Shown: positions 45,553 to 54,331, numbered from the stretch's first letter. The stretch: DNA of 64,000 nt from Bradyrhizobiaceae bacterium Ga0074131 (GCA_001464035.1 LNEC01000020.1:53533-117532); one strand, 5' to 3'. Notes: generated by a model not told the origin, from the sequence alone. A program made the numbers and translations.

Positions 45553-47589
45553 ATGAGTGTGGTGCCGTCCCATCTCCTGATCTGCAGCTGCGAGCAGACC
45601 ATGCCGCTCGATGCGGCGGCGATTGGCCGCGGCTGCGGCGGCAGGATCACGCAGGCCAACCAGCTCTGCGGCCTCGAGCTCGATCGCTTCAGGCAGGCGC
45701 TGGCCGAGGGCGCGCCGGTCACGGTGGCGTGTACCCAGGAAGCCCCGCTGTTTCGGGAAGTCGCGGAAAATTCACCGCAGGCCGAACTCACCTTCGTCAA
45801 CATTCGCGAAACCGGCGGCTGGTCGACGGACGCCGCCGCGGCCGGGCCCAAGGCCGCGGCATTGATCGCGGCCGCACAGGAGGACATGCCGCCGATCTCT
45901 CTGGTGACGCTGGAAAGCGGCGGCGTCGCGCTGATTTATGGCCGTGACGAGGTCGCCATCGAGGCCGCCCAGCGGCTCGCCGACCGCCTCGACATCACCG
46001 TGCTCCTGACAAGACCCGGCGACGTCGCCCCGCGCCGGACCAACGAGTTTCCGGTGCTAAAGGGCACCATCCGCAATATCCGCGGCCATCTCGGCGCATT
46101 CGAGCTGGGGATCGACGACTATGCGCTGCCGCAGCCGTCGTCGCGTTCGAAGCTGGTGTTCGGGGCTTCGCGCGATGGCGCCACCTCGACCTGCGACCTC
46201 CTGCTCGATCTCTCGGGCGGCGCGCCGTTGTTCCCCGCGCACGAATTGCGTCCGGGCTATCTGCGCGCCGATCCGCGCGACCGCGCCGCGGTCGAACGCG
46301 CCATCGCGGAGGCCGGCGGCATGGTCGGCACCTTCGACAAGCCGCGCTTCATTCAGTTCGAAGCGTCGCTCTGCGCTCATTCGCGCTCCGGCATCACCGG
46401 ATGCACCCGCTGTCTGGATCTCTGTCCGACCGGCGCGATCACCCCCGACGGCAACGCGGTCGCCATCGACGCCAATGTCTGCGCCGGCTGCGGGTCTTGC
46501 GCCTCGGTATGTCCGACCGGCGCGGCATCGTATTCGCTGCCGGCCGCGGACGCGCTGATGCGGCGGTTGCGCGCGCTGCTGCAGACGTTTCGCAGGGCCG
46601 GCGGCAGCGACGCCCTGGTGCTGTTCCATGACGGCGAGCATGGCGAAGCCATCATCGACGCGTTGGCGCGGTTCGGGGCCGGGCTGCCGGCGAATGTGCT
46701 TCCCGTCCGCGTCAACGAAGTGACGCAGCTAGGACCGGAAAATATCGCCGCGGTCTTCGCCTATGGCGGCAGCGGCGTCGCCATGCTGACGCGCGCCCAA
46801 CCGAGGCACGATATTGCAGGGCTTCGGCGTGCGGTCGAGATGTCGGACACGATCGTCTCGGCGCTCGGCTTCGGCGCCGGCCTGGTGCGGATCATCGAGA
46901 CCGACGATCCCGACCAGCTGCGCAGCCTGCTCGACGCATCGCCGGCCGGCATCGCCACGCAGAAGCCGGCCGGCTTCGTTCCGCGCGGCGCCAAGCGCGG
47001 CGTGCTCGAAACCACATTCCGCGAACTGCATCTCGCGGCGCCTGCGCCGGTCGATGTCGTGCCGCTGCAACCGGGAGCGCCGTTCGGCGGCGTGCAGCTC
47101 GATATCGCAGGCTGCACGCTCTGCCACGCCTGCGTGACCGCTTGCCCGACCCATGCCCTGTCGGACAATCCCGATCGCGCCATGCTGCGCTTCACCGAAA
47201 GCCTCTGCGTGCAGTGCGGGCTCTGCGAATCCACCTGTCCCGAGAAAGTCATCACGCTGGAGCCGCGGCTCGACTTTGGGGCGTGGAACGCGCCGCTGAC
47301 CGTGCTGAAGGAGGAAGAACCGTTCAACTGCATCGCCTGCGGCAAGCCGTTCGGCACCAAAAGCTCGATCGACCGCGTGCTTGCGAAGCTCGGCGAGAAG
47401 CACTGGATGTTCCAGGGCGCCAATGCCAAGCGTCTCGACGTCATCAAGATGTGCGCGGACTGCCGCGTCGAAGCCGTGGTCAACGAGAGCTTCGACCCGC
47501 ACGCGGCGCCGCAACGCCCGCCCGTGATGACGACGGAGGATTATCTGCGCGCGCGCGACGCCAAGAAGGGCGATCCGCTCGGATCGTGA
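45553..47589 (+). CDS. multi-cluster 4Fe-4S ferredoxin of the formate dehydrogenase island
   Basis: A 678-residue soluble iron-sulfur protein. It has an N-terminal ICSCEQTMPL motif (about 10-19). Two ferredoxin motifs lie near 281-291 and 309-320 (CTRCLDLCP, CAGCGSCASVCP) and two more near 520-531 and 552-563 (CTLCHACVTACP, CVQCGLCESTCP). Late CIAC (about 592) and CADC (about 634) pairs may bind another metal. The ATG at 45553 is chosen since the conserved start MSVVPSHLLI begins there. It is divergent from the DUF/ligase run and followed 26 bases later by an Mrp ATPase. Electron transfer from or to formate dehydrogenase is likely. Confidence 0.85.
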   Translation: MSVVPSHLLICSCEQTMPLDAAAIGRGCGGRITQANQLCGLELDRFRQALAEGAPVTVACTQEAPLFREVAENSPQAELTFVNIRETGGWSTDAAAAGPKAAALIAAAQEDMPPISLVTLESGGVALIYGRDEVAIEAAQRLADRLDITVLLTRPGDVAPRRTNEFPVLKGTIRNIRGHLGAFELGIDDYALPQPSSRSKLVFGASRDGATSTCDLLLDLSGGAPLFPAHELRPGYLRADPRDRAAVERAIAEAGGMVGTFDKPRFIQFEASLCAHSRSGITGCTRCLDLCPTGAITPDGNAVAIDANVCAGCGSCASVCPTGAASYSLPAADALMRRLRALLQTFRRAGGSDALVLFHDGEHGEAIIDALARFGAGLPANVLPVRVNEVTQLGPENIAAVFAYGGSGVAMLTRAQPRHDIAGLRRAVEMSDTIVSALGFGAGLVRIIETDDPDQLRSLLDASPAGIATQKPAGFVPRGAKRGVLETTFRELHLAAPAPVDVVPLQPGAPFGGVQLDIAGCTLCHACVTACPTHALSDNPDRAMLRFTESLCVQCGLCESTCPEKVITLEPRLDFGAWNAPLTVLKEEEPFNCIACGKPFGTKSSIDRVLAKLGEKHWMFQGANAKRLDVIKMCADCRVEAVVNESFDPHAAPQRPPVMTTEDYLRARDAKKGDPLGS

Positions 47590-47615
47590 GTAACTTGGAT
47601 CGTAGGGAGCACCTC

Positions 47616-48467
47616 ATGTCCGCCGCCCAGCCCACCATGCAAGCCCGCGCGACCTCGAAGGCATCCGGCATCCCCGGCGTCAAGCACGTCATCGCGGTCG
47701 CCTCCGGCAAGGGCGGCGTCGGCAAGTCCACCACCTCCTGCAACCTCGCGCTCGGCTTCGCCGCGATAGGACTGAAGGCCGGCATCCTCGACGCCGACAT
47801 CTACGGGCCTTCGCAGCCAAAGCTGTTCGGCCTGCGCGGCAAACCGCGCCAGCTCGGCCCGCGCATGCTGGAGCCGATGGAGCGCTTCGGCGTCAAGGTG
47901 ATGTCGATCGGTTTCCTGGTCGAGGAAGACCTCGCGATGATCTGGCGCGGCCCGATGGTGATCTCGGCGATCACCCAGATGCTGCGCGAGGTGGCGTGGG
48001 GCGATCTCGACATTCTGGTCGTCGACCTGCCGCCCGGCACCGGCGATGCGCAGCTCACCATGGCGCAGCAGACCCCGCTGGCCGGTGCGGTGATCGTCTC
48101 GACGCCGCAGGACATCGCCTTGATCGACGCCCGGCGCGGCATCGCGATGTTCGAGAAGGTGAACATTCCGCTGCTGGGACTGATCGAAAACATGTCGAGC
48201 TTCTGCTGCCCGACCTGCAACCATGTGACGCCGATCTTCGGCCATGGCGGTGCCCGGGTGGAAGCGGAGCGTCGCGGCATTCCGTTTCTCGGCGAGATTC
48301 CGCTGGATATTCAGATCCGCGAAACCTCTGACGATGGCCGCCCGATCGTCGCAACGGAGCCCGATGGCGTGCATGCCCGACACTATGTCGAGATCGCGCG
48401 TTCCATCTGGACAGCAGTCTCTTCCGGCGCGGCGAGCCGGCCGCCGCCGCGCATCGTCATCGAGTAG
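47616..48467 (+). CDS. Mrp/NBP35-family Fe-S carrier ATPase
   Basis: A 283-residue P-loop ATPase of the ApbC/Mrp/NBP35 family. It has the deviant Walker A ASGKGGVGKSTTSCNLA (about 29-45), DADIYGPSQP, VVDLPPGTGDAQLT and the cluster-binding pair CCPTC (about 198-202). It lacks the DUF59 domain of many Mrp proteins. Such proteins carry [4Fe-4S] clusters to apo-enzymes. Following the ferredoxin gene after 26 bases, with AGGGAG before its ATG, it is probably devoted to the formate dehydrogenase and ferredoxin clusters. Confidence 0.9.
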   Translation: MSAAQPTMQARATSKASGIPGVKHVIAVASGKGGVGKSTTSCNLALGFAAIGLKAGILDADIYGPSQPKLFGLRGKPRQLGPRMLEPMERFGVKVMSIGFLVEEDLAMIWRGPMVISAITQMLREVAWGDLDILVVDLPPGTGDAQLTMAQQTPLAGAVIVSTPQDIALIDARRGIAMFEKVNIPLLGLIENMSSFCCPTCNHVTPIFGHGGARVEAERRGIPFLGEIPLDIQIRETSDDGRPIVATEPDGVHARHYVEIARSIWTAVSSGAASRPPPRIVIE

Positions 48468-48479
48468 GCATTGTCGGAT

Positions 48480-48773
48480 CTATTTCGCCTTGGCATCAGG
48501 CGGACAGTCCTTGCTCACTTCCATCGGCTTGCCGCCGCTTTGCACGGTAGGCGCCGCTGAATTCGATCCACCGGCCTCGGGCACGATTGCGCTGTTACCT
48601 ATCGCCATGGAGGTATTGGTCTTGTCCTCGCCGTGGCCCGAGGTCGCGGATCCCGTTGTTGCGCAATTGGTCATGGGCTTGTTCGGGCCGGCGGCCGGCG
48701 CCGTTGTCTGGGCGGAGGCGGCGCCTGCTGCCAAAAACACGGCCAGAATCGCTGTCGCGACGCGATGAATCAT
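48480..48773 (-). CDS. hypothetical small secreted protein
   Basis: A 97-residue protein with a signal peptide (MIHRVATAILAVFLAAGAASA). The mature part is low in hydrophobic residues, with a Cys in MTNCATTG and another in SKDCPPD near the end. It resembles the short Ala/Gly/Ser/Thr-rich exported proteins common in Bradyrhizobium. It is convergent with the Mrp gene, 12 bases apart. Function unknown. Confidence 0.7.
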   Translation of the reverse strand: MIHRVATAILAVFLAAGAASAQTTAPAAGPNKPMTNCATTGSATSGHGEDKTNTSMAIGNSAIVPEAGGSNSAAPTVQSGGKPMEVSKDCPPDAKAK

Positions 48774-48880
48774 TTTGGTCTCCTCCGAGCGGGAAATCGC
48801 TGCTCAAATCCAACGAATCCAACGTCTTCTTCCGGCAATGGTTCCGTCGTCAGCCATGCACAGATTTTTTTCCGCGAGCC

Positions 48881-48907
48881 TGTCGGCTCCCCCGTGCCTG
48901 GTTCGTC
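48881..48907 (+). promoter_or_regulatory. ECF42-type promoter P1
   Basis: TGTCGG (48881-48886), a 17-base spacer, CGTC (48904-48907). It lies 34 bases before the VOC gene at 48942. Three further promoters in this window share the same hexamer, the same 17-base spacing and TT before CGTC. Confidence 0.75.
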
Positions 48908-48941
48908 TTGACGGGGAGGGATATTCAACAGGAGCGCAGAA

Positions 48942-49370
48942 ATGGCCGACACCGTACAAATCGTCACCCCGCATCTCGTCGTCAGCGACGCCAATGCTGC
49001 GATCGAGTTCTACAAGAAGGCACTGGGCGCCACCGAGGCGCTGCGGATGCCGGCGGAGGACGGCAGGCGCCTGATGCATGCGGAGTTGAACTTCAACGGC
49101 GCGCGGATTTTCGTGATGGATGATTTTCCCGAGCATCGCGGCTCGCACGGTGTGGACGCGGTGTTTCCGCCCGACCAGATCAAGGGTACCTCGGTCACTA
49201 TGCATCTCGAAGTCGAGAACTGCGACGCGGCGGTGAAACGCGCTGAAGATGCCGGCGCCACCGTCACGCTGGCGCCGTGGGACGCGTTCTGGGGCGCCCG
49301 CTACGCCCGCATCATGGACCCGTTCGGCCATTCCTGGAGCTTTGCGCACCCGCTGGCGGCGAAGGGGTGA
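48942..49370 (+). CDS. VOC-family protein (PhnB-like glyoxalase/bleomycin resistance fold)
   Basis: A 142-residue vicinal-oxygen-chelate protein with the paired beta-alpha-beta-beta-beta units. It starts with VTPHLVVSDANAAIEFYKKALGA and ends with WGARYARIMDPFGHSWSFAHP, both marks of PhnB-like members. An AGGAG site precedes the ATG. The ECF42-type promoter upstream places it in the regulon of the sigma factor at 51059. The substrate is unknown. Confidence 0.88.
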   Translation: MADTVQIVTPHLVVSDANAAIEFYKKALGATEALRMPAEDGRRLMHAELNFNGARIFVMDDFPEHRGSHGVDAVFPPDQIKGTSVTMHLEVENCDAAVKRAEDAGATVTLAPWDAFWGARYARIMDPFGHSWSFAHPLAAKG

Positions 49371-49488
49371 GTCGCGATATTAAACCCGTCATTGCGAGTT
49401 CTGTACGGGCCTGAGGGCCGACCCTGGTGGATGAAAGTGGTTTAATTCAATGCGATAGCGGTTCGAGGCGATTTACCCTTTCTTCCTA

Positions 49489-49512
49489 GAAGGGGCGCAT
49501 TCGCGCCCCTTC
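49489..49512. repeat. strong GC hairpin
   Basis: GAAGGGGCGC and GCGCCCCTTC with loop ATTC. There is no T-tract on either side, so it is not a standard terminator. It directly abuts the large inverted repeat. Confidence 0.6.
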
Positions 49513-49590
49513 GTCATTGCGAGCGCAGCGAAGCAATCCATTCTTTCTTTGCTGGGCACGATGGATTGCTTCGCTGCGCTCGCAATGACG
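49512..49590. repeat. perfect 30-bp inverted repeat, dispersed family
   Basis: Arms at 49512-49541 and 49561-49590 are exact complements, separated by 19 bases. They start CGTCATTGCGAGCGCAGCG and contain GAAGCAATCCAT. A degenerate relative is at 16011-16130 and a weak remnant near 680-710. The region 49371-49597 holds no gene. Confidence 0.85.
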
Positions 49591-49597
49591 GAAGCAG

Positions 49598-50563
49598 CTA
49601 ATATCCCCGCTCCCGATCCACCACGTTCTCCAGCGCGCCGCCGGCCTCGAAGCGTTCGATCTGTTGCGCGACGTATTTCGATATCTCGTCGGGATCGGTA
49701 TCGGCGGCGTTGTGCGGCGTCAGCACGACCTTCGGGTGGGTCCAGAACGGGCTGTCGGGTGGCAGCGGTTCGGTTTCGAAGACGTCCAGCGACGCGGCGC
49801 CGAGCGTGCCGTCGTCAAGGCATGACAGGATGTCGGGCTCGTTCTGCAGTCCGCCGCGCCCGGCATTGATCAGGACCGGCGCCCCCAGCGGGCTGTTGCG
49901 GTTGAGCTTTGCGAACAATCCCCGATTCAGCACCTGCCGCGTGTCGGGCGTCAGCGGCAGCAGGCAGACCAGCATATCGGTCCGCCGCAGAAACGCCTCG
50001 AGCTGCGCCGCGCCGTAAAAGCATTCGATGCCCTCGATCCGCCTGGCGCTTCGGCTCCAGCCCGCCACCCGAAAGCCTATCCGCGCCAGCACTTCGGCGG
50101 CATCGGATCCGAGCGTGCCGAGGCCCATGACGCCGACCGAAATCGCGCTCGCCGGCCATTGCGACCTCGGTTGCCAGCGCCGCTCGCGCTGGCAGGCTCG
50201 CAGGTAGAGTTCCTGCCGGTGATGCATAAGGGCATGGAGTACGACGTATTCCGTCATGCGGCCGGTGAGGTCGCCGACCGCGACGCGAACCAGCGGCACG
50301 TTCGGCAGGGAGGAGTCGGCCATCAGCGCATCGACCCCGGCGCCGAGGTTGAAAATGACGCGCAGATTCGGAAATGCCGCGAGCTCGCCGGGGGCGGGCT
50401 TCCAGACCGCAGCGTAATGCACCTCGGCGGGATCGAGCGCCGGATCCGGCAGCCGCAACACCCGCCGGTCGCCGCAGACATCGTCGAACCGGCTCTGCCA
50501 TCGCTCGGGCGACCAGTTCTCAGTTCCGCCGTGCACCAGCAGGGCGAGCGCGCCTTTGTTCAT
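49598..50563 (-). CDS. ghrA: glyoxylate/hydroxypyruvate reductase A-type D-2-hydroxyacid dehydrogenase
   Basis: A 321-residue NAD(P)-dependent reductase that turns glyoxylate or hydroxypyruvate into glycolate or glycerate. The Rossmann motif is GVMGLGTLGSDAAEVLARIG (about 143-162). The active-site Arg lies in INAGRGGLQNE, and the His in TPHNAADTDPDE. Length matches GhrA rather than the longer GhrB/SerA groups. It is divergent from the YciI-sigma genes. Confidence 0.9.
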   Translation of the reverse strand: MNKGALALLVHGGTENWSPERWQSRFDDVCGDRRVLRLPDPALDPAEVHYAAVWKPAPGELAAFPNLRVIFNLGAGVDALMADSSLPNVPLVRVAVGDLTGRMTEYVVLHALMHHRQELYLRACQRERRWQPRSQWPASAISVGVMGLGTLGSDAAEVLARIGFRVAGWSRSARRIEGIECFYGAAQLEAFLRRTDMLVCLLPLTPDTRQVLNRGLFAKLNRNSPLGAPVLINAGRGGLQNEPDILSCLDDGTLGAASLDVFETEPLPPDSPFWTHPKVVLTPHNAADTDPDEISKYVAQQIERFEAGGALENVVDRERGY

Positions 50564-50641
50564 CGATTCCGTCCCCTCCGTCGCGCAATCCCGGATCAGC
50601 TTAGCGGGGCGCGGTAGCTCCGCAAAATATTTCCGCTATCC

Positions 50642-50668
50642 TGTCGGAAACGTCTGCAGTCATTCGTC
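50642..50668 (+). promoter_or_regulatory. ECF42-type promoter P2 (autoregulatory)
   Basis: TGTCGG (50642-50647), 17 bases, CGTC (50665-50668), 25 bases before the YciI start. It would drive YciI and the sigma gene itself. Confidence 0.78.
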
Positions 50669-50693
50669 TTCCAAACCAACGGGACAAGCTCAC

Positions 50694-51062
50694 ATGCTCT
50701 ACGCCATCCTATGCTATCACGACGAAGACACCGTCGGTTCCTGGAGCCAGGAACAGGACGCCGCCGTCATGAAGAAGCTTGCCGTCGTGCAGGACAAACT
50801 GACCAAACAGGGTCGGCTCGGCCCGGTGGCGCGGCTGCTGCCGACGACGTCGGCGGCCACCTTGCGCAAGGACGACCCGCCTGTCGTGATCGACGGTCCC
50901 TATGCCGAGACCAAGGAGCAGCTGCTCGGCTTCTACGTGGTCGACTGCAACAACCTCGACGAGGCGCTCGACGTCGCGCGCGATCTCGGCGCTGCCAATC
51001 CGGGCGGCGCCTACGAGATTCGTCCCGTCGGGATGCTGAATCCGGGGAGTCTCAAGACATGA
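50694..51062 (+). CDS. YciI/DGPF-domain protein linked to ECF42
   Basis: A 122-residue protein of the YCII-related family with the DGPF-type motif VVIDGPYAETKEQLLGFYVVD (about 64-84). It starts MLYAILCYHDED. This family is the standard partner encoded beside ECF42 sigma factors. The biochemical role is not established. The frame is open further upstream, but the ATG at 50694 follows the promoter and gives the typical start. Its stop overlaps the sigma start (ATGA). Confidence 0.92.
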   Translation: MLYAILCYHDEDTVGSWSQEQDAAVMKKLAVVQDKLTKQGRLGPVARLLPTTSAATLRKDDPPVVIDGPYAETKEQLLGFYVVDCNNLDEALDVARDLGAANPGGAYEIRPVGMLNPGSLKT

Positions 51063-52333
51063 CCGACACCGCCTGGATCGATGCCGCGCTGACCTCGGCG
51101 CGGCCCCAGGCGGTCGGTGCGCTGCTGCGCTATTTCCGCGATCTCGACACCGCCGAGGAGGCGTTCCAGAACGCCTGCCTGCGCGCGCTGAAAAACTGGC
51201 CGCAGAACGGCCCGCCGCGTGATCCCGCGGCGTGGCTGATCATGGTCGGCCGCAATGTCGCGATCGACGATATCAGGCGCAACCGCAAGCAGCAGCCGCT
51301 GCCCGAGGACGAGGCGATCTCCGATCTCGACGACGCCGAGCAGGCGCTGGCCGAACGGCTCGACGGCTCGCATTACCGCGACGACATCCTGCGGCTGCTG
51401 TTCATCTGCTGCCATCCCGGCCTGCCGGCGACGCAGCAGATCGCGCTGGCGCTGCGCATCGTCTCCGGGCTGACCGTGAAGCAGATCGCGCGCGCCTTCC
51501 TCGTCTCCGAGGCGGCGATGGAGCAGCGCATCACGCGGGCGAAAGCGCGCGTCGCCGACGCCGGCGTGGCGTTCGAGACCCCGGGCGCGGTGGAGCGCAG
51601 CGAGCGGCTCGCCGCGGTCGCGGCGATGGTCTATCTGATCTTCAACGAGGGCTATTCCGCCAGCGGCGACACCGCCGAGATCCGCAGTCCGCTGTGCGAG
51701 GAAGCCATCCGGCTCGCGCGCCTGCTGCTGCGGCTTTTCCCGGCCGAGCCCGAGATCATGGGGCTGACCGCATTGCTGCTGCTGCAGCATGCACGCGCGG
51801 CGGCGCGCTTCGACGCCGCTGGCGCCGTGATCCTGCTCGACGACCAGGATCGGTCCTTGTGGAATCAGAACATGATCGCCGAAGGGCTGGCGCTGATCGA
51901 CAAGGCGATGCGCCATCGCCGCAGCGGGCCCTATCAGGTCCAGGCGGCGATCGCGGCCCTGCATGCCCGCGCCGCCAGGCCCGAAGATACCGACTGGACC
52001 CAGATCGACTTGCTCTATGGCGCGCTGGAGGTGATGCAGCCGTCGCCGGTGGTGACGCTCAACCGCGCCGTCGCGGTCTCCAAGGTGCGCGGGGCCGAAG
52101 CGGCGCTGGAGATGATCGAGCCGCTGTCGTCGCGGCTGGCGAATTACTTTCATTTCTTCGGCGTGCGCGGCGCATTCCTGATGCAACTCGGCCGCAACGA
52201 GGAAGCTCGCATCGCCTTCGACCGCGCCATCGCGCTCGCCAACACCTCGGCGGAAGCCGCCCACATCCGGATGCACCTCGACCGGCTGCTGCGCGACAAC
52301 GCGCCGCGCGGCGCCAAGACTTCGAAAAAATAA
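51059..52333 (+). CDS. ECF42-group RNA polymerase sigma factor with C-terminal TPR-like extension
   Basis: A 424-residue sigma factor. Region 2 is at about 15-85 (DTAEEAFQNACLRALKNWP, then AWLIMVGRNVAIDDIRR) and region 4 at about 120-170 (LRIVSGLTVKQIARAFLVSEAAMEQR). The remaining 250 residues form a helical, TPR-like extension (for example NRAVAVSKVRGAEAALEMIE), characteristic of ECF42 and of the SigJ-like DUF6596 proteins. No anti-sigma gene is seen; in this group the extension itself is thought to control activity. The upstream YciI gene overlaps by four bases. Confidence 0.93.
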   Translation: MTDTAWIDAALTSARPQAVGALLRYFRDLDTAEEAFQNACLRALKNWPQNGPPRDPAAWLIMVGRNVAIDDIRRNRKQQPLPEDEAISDLDDAEQALAERLDGSHYRDDILRLLFICCHPGLPATQQIALALRIVSGLTVKQIARAFLVSEAAMEQRITRAKARVADAGVAFETPGAVERSERLAAVAAMVYLIFNEGYSASGDTAEIRSPLCEEAIRLARLLLRLFPAEPEIMGLTALLLLQHARAAARFDAAGAVILLDDQDRSLWNQNMIAEGLALIDKAMRHRRSGPYQVQAAIAALHARAARPEDTDWTQIDLLYGALEVMQPSPVVTLNRAVAVSKVRGAEAALEMIEPLSSRLANYFHFFGVRGAFLMQLGRNEEARIAFDRAIALANTSAEAAHIRMHLDRLLRDNAPRGAKTSKK

Positions 52334-52342
52334 TCGTTCCCC

Positions 52343-52369
52343 TGTCGGTTTGCTCCGCTCTCGTTCGTC
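52343..52369 (+). promoter_or_regulatory. ECF42-type promoter P3
   Basis: TGTCGG (52343-52348), 17 bases, CGTC (52366-52369), starting ten bases after the sigma-factor stop codon and 41 bases before the SnoaL-like gene. Confidence 0.78.
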
Positions 52370-52410
52370 CCTGGATTGTGCATCACCAATCCCAACGACG
52401 GAGACGCGCG

Positions 52411-52854
52411 ATGAGCATTCAGGACGCCAAGGCAACCGACGAAGCCAGAATCCGCGCTATGATCGAAGAGCGGGCCAATGCGCTGTGCCACAAGGATTCC
52501 AGCGGCGTGATACGCCATCAGGGGGAGGATTTCGTACAGTTCTCGCTCGCACCGCCGCTGATCTCCACGGATGCCAATGTGAAAGGCTTCGAGGCCTGGT
52601 TTGCGACCTGGCGAGGTCAGATCGGCTGCGAAGTGCGCGACCTCAATATCACGGTCAGCGACACAGCCGCCTTCAGCTACAGCCTCAATCACATGACCGG
52701 TACCAAGAAAGATGGGCAGGAGGTCGACCTGTGGTTTCGCCAGACGCTCTGCTTCCGCAAGATCGATGACGGCTGGGCCGTCGTGCACGAGCATGAATCG
52801 GTGCCGTTCTACATGGACGGCAGCTTCCGCGCCGCGATTGATCTGAAGCCCTGA
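52411..52854 (+). CDS. SnoaL-like/NTF2-fold protein
   Basis: A 147-residue NTF2-fold protein of the SnoaL/DUF4440 group: an N-terminal helix (DEARIRAMIEERANALCHKD), the FEAWFATWRGQIGCEVRDLNI segment, and a beta-strand end FRKIDDGWAVVHEHESVPF. Such proteins bind or convert small ligands. It is the first gene of the operon behind promoter P3, followed 31 bases later by DoxX. Confidence 0.87.
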   Translation: MSIQDAKATDEARIRAMIEERANALCHKDSSGVIRHQGEDFVQFSLAPPLISTDANVKGFEAWFATWRGQIGCEVRDLNITVSDTAAFSYSLNHMTGTKKDGQEVDLWFRQTLCFRKIDDGWAVVHEHESVPFYMDGSFRAAIDLKP

Positions 52855-52885
52855 CCAAGACGATCAATCCTCCAAGGAGAAAGCC

Positions 52886-53299
52886 ATGTCGATGATTGCG
52901 GAGACCGCGCCGGCCTCGAAATCTGCGCGATGGACCGGCCGCACTCTCAGCGGTCTCGTCATCGTGTTCCTGCTGTTCGATGGCGCCATCAAGCTGGTGC
53001 CATGGCCGGTTGTCACGGAAACCATGGACAGGATGGGTTATGGTTCGAGCGAAACCCTCGCGCGAACCCTGGGGGTCATCACCATCGCCTGCACGGTGCT
53101 CTATGCGGTTCCGCCGACCTCGATCCTGGGAGCGATCCTGCTGACCGGCTATCTCGGCGGCGCGATCGCGTCGCATGTGCGGATCGGCAGCCCGCTGTTC
53201 AGCCACATTCTGTTCGGATTTTATCTGGGGTTGATGCTGTGGGGCGGGCTGTGGCTCCGCGACAGGAACTTGCGCGATTTGATACCGTGGCGGCGTTGA
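52886..53299 (+). CDS. DoxX-like membrane protein
   Basis: A 137-residue protein with four hydrophobic helices (about 20-40, 60-80, 83-100 and 105-125), starting with an 18-residue polar tail. LVIVFLLFDGAIKLVPWPVV is the typical first DoxX helix. Members occur in stress-response operons. AAGGAGA precedes the ATG. It belongs to the P3 operon. Confidence 0.87.
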   Translation: MSMIAETAPASKSARWTGRTLSGLVIVFLLFDGAIKLVPWPVVTETMDRMGYGSSETLARTLGVITIACTVLYAVPPTSILGAILLTGYLGGAIASHVRIGSPLFSHILFGFYLGLMLWGGLWLRDRNLRDLIPWRR

Positions 53300-53336
53300 T
53301 TTGCCGCGCTGATGATTCACAGACAGGGAGCTTCAC

Positions 53337-53873
53337 ATGTTCGAGATCATTGCCGCTATGGGCGTCGTACTGGCCATCGCCATCGCGATCGTGCTGATCC
53401 TCGCTGCGACCAAGCCGAACACCTTCAGCGTCCAGCGCGCGGCCCTGGTCAACGCGCCGCCGGAAAAGATCTTCCCGTTGATCAACGATTTCCATAAATG
53501 GGCGAACTGGTCGCCTTACGAGCACAAGGACCCCGCGATGAAACGCACCTACAGCGGGGCGGCGCGCGGCAAGGGCGCGATCTATGCGTGGGAAGGCGAC
53601 AAGAATGTCGGCAAGGGCCGCATGGAGATTCTCGAGGCCTCGGCGCCTTCGAAGGTCGTCATCAAGCTTGATTTCTTCACGCCGTTCGAGGCTCACAACA
53701 CCGCCGAATTCACCATGCTGCCGCAGGAGGATGCCACCCGAGTCGCCTGGCGCATGCATGGACCGGCGTCGTTCATGGCCAGGATCATGCACGTATTCAT
53801 CAACATCGATAAGATGGTCGGCAAGGATTTCGAGGTCGGTCTCGCCAGCCTGAAACGGCTGGCCGAAAAGTAA
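53337..53873 (+). CDS. SRPBCC-family (polyketide cyclase-like) protein with membrane anchor
   Basis: A 178-residue protein. Residues 3-25 are a membrane helix (IIAAMGVVLAIAIAIVLILA). Residues 35-175 form an SRPBCC ligand-binding fold with INDFHKWANWSPYEHKDPAMK, a hallmark of this subgroup. A GGGAG site lies before the ATG. It is the third gene of the P3 operon. The ligand is unknown. Confidence 0.88.
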   Translation: MFEIIAAMGVVLAIAIAIVLILAATKPNTFSVQRAALVNAPPEKIFPLINDFHKWANWSPYEHKDPAMKRTYSGAARGKGAIYAWEGDKNVGKGRMEILEASAPSKVVIKLDFFTPFEAHNTAEFTMLPQEDATRVAWRMHGPASFMARIMHVFINIDKMVGKDFEVGLASLKRLAEK

Positions 53874-53911
53874 GCCGCCATGTGCGGCGTCAATCACCCG
53901 AGGAGTGCGCG

Positions 53912-54322
53912 ATGCAGATCAGTCCCTATCTATTCTTCAACGGCAATTGCGAAGCGGCGTTGCAGTTCTACCAGAAAGTGCTCGGCGCCAAGATCGAGGC
54001 GATGCTGCCCTATGAGGACGGGCCGGCGGACATGCCGGTCCCGCCGGAATGGAAGAAGAGGATCATGCACGCCAGCATATCGATCGACGGCGAAGTGATC
54101 ATGGCGTCCGATGCCACTCCCGGCGATTTCCACCAGCCGCAGGGATTCTCGGTCGCCCTGCAGGTCGAGGATCCCGCCGACGCCGAGCGCAAGTTCAAGG
54201 CGCTGGCCGAAGGCGGCACCATCAAGATGGCGTTCGGCAAGACCTTCTTCTCCAAGGGATTCGGCATGTGCGTCGATCAGTTCGGCACGCCGTGGATGGT
54301 CGATTGCTCGATGGAAGACTAG
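53912..54322 (+). CDS. VOC-family protein (PhnB-like)
   Basis: A 136-residue VOC protein starting MQISPYLFFNGNCEAALQFYQKVLGA, with ending FGMCVDQFGTPWMVDCSM, as in the PhnB/YjdN group. The start at 53912 is fixed by GAGGAG. It is the second PhnB-like gene of the putative ECF42 regulon (the other is at 48942). It lies 38 bases after the SRPBCC gene and is probably the last gene of the P3 operon. Confidence 0.9.
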   Translation: MQISPYLFFNGNCEAALQFYQKVLGAKIEAMLPYEDGPADMPVPPEWKKRIMHASISIDGEVIMASDATPGDFHQPQGFSVALQVEDPADAERKFKALAEGGTIKMAFGKTFFSKGFGMCVDQFGTPWMVDCSMED

Positions 54323-54331
54323 CCGAAGGCG

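Noticed and set aside
49512..49590. Terminal inverted repeats of an insertion sequence or a MITE
   Set aside because: Only 19 bases lie between the arms, no target-site duplication is evident and no transposase occurs in the window.
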